Source: Aphidius gifuensis (taxonomy: Eukaryota; Arthropoda; Insecta; Hymenoptera; Braconidae). Taken from it: a DNA stretch of 64,000 nucleotides. Of the stretch, positions 60,491 to 64,000 are shown piece by piece. Position 1 is the stretch's first letter; every line of letters starts with the position of its first letter. The DNA lies in assembly GCF_014905175.1 (NCBI RefSeq), contig NC_057792.1, positions 5,022,001-5,086,000 on the forward strand, written 5' to 3'. The translations under genes were made by a program, and so were the position numbers. The notes below the pieces were generated by a model. It was not told the DNA's origin. It did no database searches and saw nothing but the letters and a program-made list of their open reading frames with translations.

Positions 60491-63400
60491 GTAATAATTA
60501 TTTTTTAATACAATCGTATTTTACAATTAATTTTACGATTGTATTTAAATGAAAATATTATTTTTTTAATTTTTATTTTGAGTGTTCAATTGGAGTATTA
60601 TAAATTTTTCTAAAAAATAAATAAATTATAAATAGGGTTGCATTTTGGAAAAAATTAAATTACTATACTCGTGTAAAAATATTTTTCCGGATTACTCCGA
60701 AATTTTCCGTACAATCCCGTGTTTGTGTCTCAATCGAAACGAATTTTTTTTTTTCACGAAATTTCGATTACAGAAAAATACAAAAAAATATATTTCGAAA
60801 ATAAAATTTACATAAATTTTCAACGATAAATTAAATGGCAATATATCAATAATAAAATAAATAAAAATACAGCCTTAATTTATGTACCCATTGATTCACT
60901 CTAAAAATTATTCTTTCAGTAGCCTAATATATATATAAAAACGATTATTTACAATCCATTTATAAATTATATTTTTTTATTTCTCTTTATGCATAATCTC
61001 CGTGCGTGACCTTTTTTTTTTTTATTTATTTTCTGACTTTCATTGTTAAAACTCGTTTAGATTTTTTTTTTTTTGAATCGTTGAGTTAGTAAAAAAGAGT
61101 TTATGTTAATCATTCAATATATACAACAGATGAAAAAATTCTATACAGTTTCTAAATCAAGGACCCTTTTGTGTTTGTGTTTGTATTTGTTTGTTCATTT
61201 TTTTAAAACTCTTTTATATAAACTATATCAAACAAAATATATATATTTTTTTTTATTTTTAAAACTAATTAAAAGTTAATTAAAATATCAGTTAGTAAAT
61301 ATAAATAAAACTGTGTATGTATTGTTTTAATCTTATTACGAGTCAGTAACATCGACATGTTCACCCACCGTATCATAAATTTTGTCGATTACAGAAATAC
61401 ATATAACTTTTGTAATTTATCTTCAAAGTAAATTACACTTCAGTGAACTTAACTTATGAACATTTAAAATAGTATTATATTTACCAACAATTAATATAAT
61501 CTATATAAATCATAAACTCAAAATTGACTTGTAAATATAATTCAAAAAAAAAAAAAAATAACAAAAAGTTTTTTAAAAATATTTTTGATAACAAGCATGC
61601 TTTATTTCATATGCATATGAAATAAATTATATATCAAAAATTTATTCTTAATTAAATTTATATAATAATAATAATAAATTAATTTTCAAATCATAAATAA
61701 TAATTTAAATTAAATTTTATAATAATAAAAAAAAAATTTAATTATCAAAACATATTTATTTTTTCAATACAATTAATATTAACTTGTCAATCAAATTAAA
61801 AATTTTTTTAATAACAAAAAAAAAATAAATTATAAATTAAATTAAAAAATTATTATTATTATTATTATTTTTTTACGCAATAAGAATTCATTCATTACGA
61901 CAATTTGTCAAATGAATTTTTTTTTCTATTTTTTTCTTTCATTTAAAACTTGATTATTTATTTTTTTTTTTACTTTCATTTTACCAACAGTTATGTGATG
62001 TTGTGTAAACACGTGTTGTCGTTAAGTACATCTATATATATATAGAAAAAAAAAAAAAAATTCTTCATATAATATACTGTCTCACCATATATATGCGACT
62101 TTAATAGACATCAATTATTACGGAAAGTTGCGCGTTCAATGATCCAATGCCATCACTACACGCAGCTAAGCGTAAAATAATCATCTGTCGTTTTTACGAT
62201 AGACTGTGATAATAGCCATCAGAAAATTTTATGTTAACAAACAGGGATAAAAAAAAAGAAAAAAGAATATATATTTTTTTTCTTCTATTCCAATCTATCT
62301 ATCATTCGACAGACTGATGGGGGATGAATATTTGTTTCGCAACCATCAGCTGCACCTTTTTTTTATAACCATCGATCTTATCATATACTTATTTTTTTGT
62401 AACATCAAAATTGCGGTAAAAATAGAGCTAGGATAACGATCTGTCATTTGGTATTTTTTCGTTTGAAAATATATTTTTTTTTTATGTTTAAAAAAAAAAA
62501 AAAAATTATACACAGCGATTGGTGAACTACATCGTTTGTCAATTTGTAAAGAATGTTATGTATATCTATAGGGTTTAAATTGAAACGATTTTTACAAACC
62601 CCTTTTTTATTTGTATTATTATATTTCATGTTAAACATGAAAAGAAAAATATATATATATATCGTTTGTCAATTGATTTTCTACATCTGACATTATATAG
62701 AAAATTGACATGTGGTGAATTTTTTGTAAATTCAATTGAACGGATTTATAATATTTGTTCAGGGATTTATGTGCATATGTACAAATTTGTAAATAGCATT
62801 ATAAAAATTGCTGCTGCTTTTTTTTTCTTTAAATTAAAATTATTTCTCTATACTTAAATTTAAATTTTCCCTTTAACAATGATTGTTCAAATCTATATAT
62901 ATTTTACAAAATGTTAGCGTTAAATTGATTCAATTGGGGTAAATTTTTATTTATATCAGTCACACATTTTAACTTGAGTGGCTAAAATATGAATTGAATT
63001 TTTCAAACACTCAATAATCATCACCCTATTTTACAAAATTCTCCAGCTGTCCATTAGATGATTTTTCATTATTTTTCAAGTGAATACCAAGGGTAACCCA
63101 GGGTCAACACGTGATGACCTTTCATTTTATTTTTTTGATAAAATTTATTTTCAAATGAAAATAAAAAAAAAATATATTTTAGTATTTTTTTTTTTTTACA
63201 TTTTATAATCTAAAAATAATAATAAACAAAATATAATAATTTTTTTTCTTTTTTTTTGAATTTTGATATATTTAGTTTGACCTTTGAAAAAAAAAAAAAA
63301 AAATCGTCAATAATTTTTAATAAAAAAATTAAAGGTTTTTGTTGTAAATAGATAATTGAAAATTTTATATTTAGAAATATGGAAAAAAATTAAACGTTTT

Positions 63401-64000
63401 TTGAATTTATAATTGGGGCTGGAAATATAAATTATATAAATAGTAAAATAAGGGATGTAAAAAATTTTGATGGATAACTAAAAATTGACGCGATCATTTT
63501 TTTTATTTTTTTTATTTTATCGAGACAGCACACACCTGAATGACAGCTGTATATGAATTTTCTTTGACCCTCTCTTGTTGTTTTGTCTAGATCATTTTGT
63601 AGATATGTATGTATAAATAAATTTCAACCCCTCGTGTAAAACCAGGCAGATTCGTTATGGCTGTTGATTGCGTTATAAGCTACCCTATTATGTTACTTAA
63701 TTTTAACATAAGGTATACCTTGACATACTGTTGAATGACTTGCAAGTTTCATCATTTTGTATTTTTATTTTTTTTTTCTATTTTATTTTCCATCATCTAT
63801 TTTTATTTATTTTTTTTTTTATATTCTGTCATTTTTTTTTCTTTTTTATTTTGTTCAATATCAACCAATAATTTACGAGGTATTTCAAATTATATATATT
63901 TCGTTGATTGAAAAAAAATATTAAAAATCAAAAAATATTCAATTTTATAATATAATTTATAATTTTTTTTGATATTTTAAAGGGCTAGATATATATAAAA
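60491..64000 (+). other. Putative first intron or intergenic sequence to the right edge
   Basis: 3.5 kb of AT-rich sequence with no supported gene. Patches of higher complexity: 62090-62230, 63045-63125 and 63525-63730. The patch at 63102-63119 contains GGTCA and TGACC around CACGTG. Confidence 0.45.
63102..63119. promoter_or_regulatory. Inverted GGTCA/TGACC half-sites flanking an E-box
   Basis: GGTCAACACGTGATGACC: nuclear-receptor-type half-sites in inverted order, eight bases apart, around a CACGTG E-box. May be a composite binding site; a single 18-base motif can also occur by chance. Confidence 0.25.

Noticed and set aside
1..64000. Mobile element, viral or CRISPR content
   Set aside because: No transposase, reverse transcriptase, terminal repeats with target duplication, viral gene or spaced direct-repeat array was recognised; the dispersed A/T runs are background composition.

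Overview
The window is eukaryotic, very AT-rich (roughly four fifths A+T by eye), and dense in homopolymer A/T runs. The genes carry short GT-AG introns in places and very long introns elsewhere. Gene content (a single FRL/FMNL formin, an MNS1-like axonemal protein, an MPLKIP/TTDN1-like protein) fits an insect genome. The extreme AT bias would suit a parasitoid wasp such as a braconid, but that is inference only. I recognised no tRNA, rRNA, CRISPR array, viral gene or intact transposase.

Layout, left to right. (1) 1-23.5 kb, minus strand: a complete formin-like gene (Frl/FMNL), 11 coding exons, about 1,114 residues, with N-myristoylation signal, GBD/FH3, poly-proline FH1, FH2 and DAD. Two long introns (3.4 and 12.5 kb) hold small islands of higher GC. 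(2) 23.4-24.0 kb: a probable divergent promoter with a perfect 20-bp palindrome. (3) 23.9-27.2 kb, plus strand: a spliced, apparently mostly non-coding transcription unit. It contains a tandem duplication of an exon-intron unit, two very short ORFs, a frameshifted ORF relic, and a strong precursor-microRNA-like hairpin with two weaker inverted repeats nearby. (4) 27.5-28.4 kb, plus: a two-exon Gly/Arg/Asn-rich protein with a C-terminal LEDPW motif (MPLKIP/TTDN1-like). (5) 31.2-57.7 kb, minus: a single-FN3-domain type I membrane protein (about 506 residues; signal peptide, FN3, Pro-rich stalk, TM segment, long cytoplasmic tail) spread over about 26 kb. It includes a probable cassette exon inside the FN3 domain, a probable alternative C-terminal exon, and a 5.2-kb satellite of CATTTTT/CAGTTTT words in its first coding intron. 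(6) 58.4-59.6 kb, minus: an intronless coiled-coil protein resembling MNS1. (7) About 60.2-60.5 kb, plus: a probable 5'UTR first exon of a gene whose coding part lies beyond the right edge; the rest of the window would be its first intron.

The genes form no operon-like pathway. Frl is a cortical actin regulator, MNS1 a ciliary/flagellar structural protein, MPLKIP a nuclear protein, and the FN3 protein a membrane protein of unknown role. The parts most worth follow-up are the putative microRNA host transcript at 23.9-27.2 kb, the alternative exons of the FN3 and formin genes, and the intronic satellite. All splice junctions given here were read by eye and are supported by GT-AG sites with consistent reading phase, not by transcript data.
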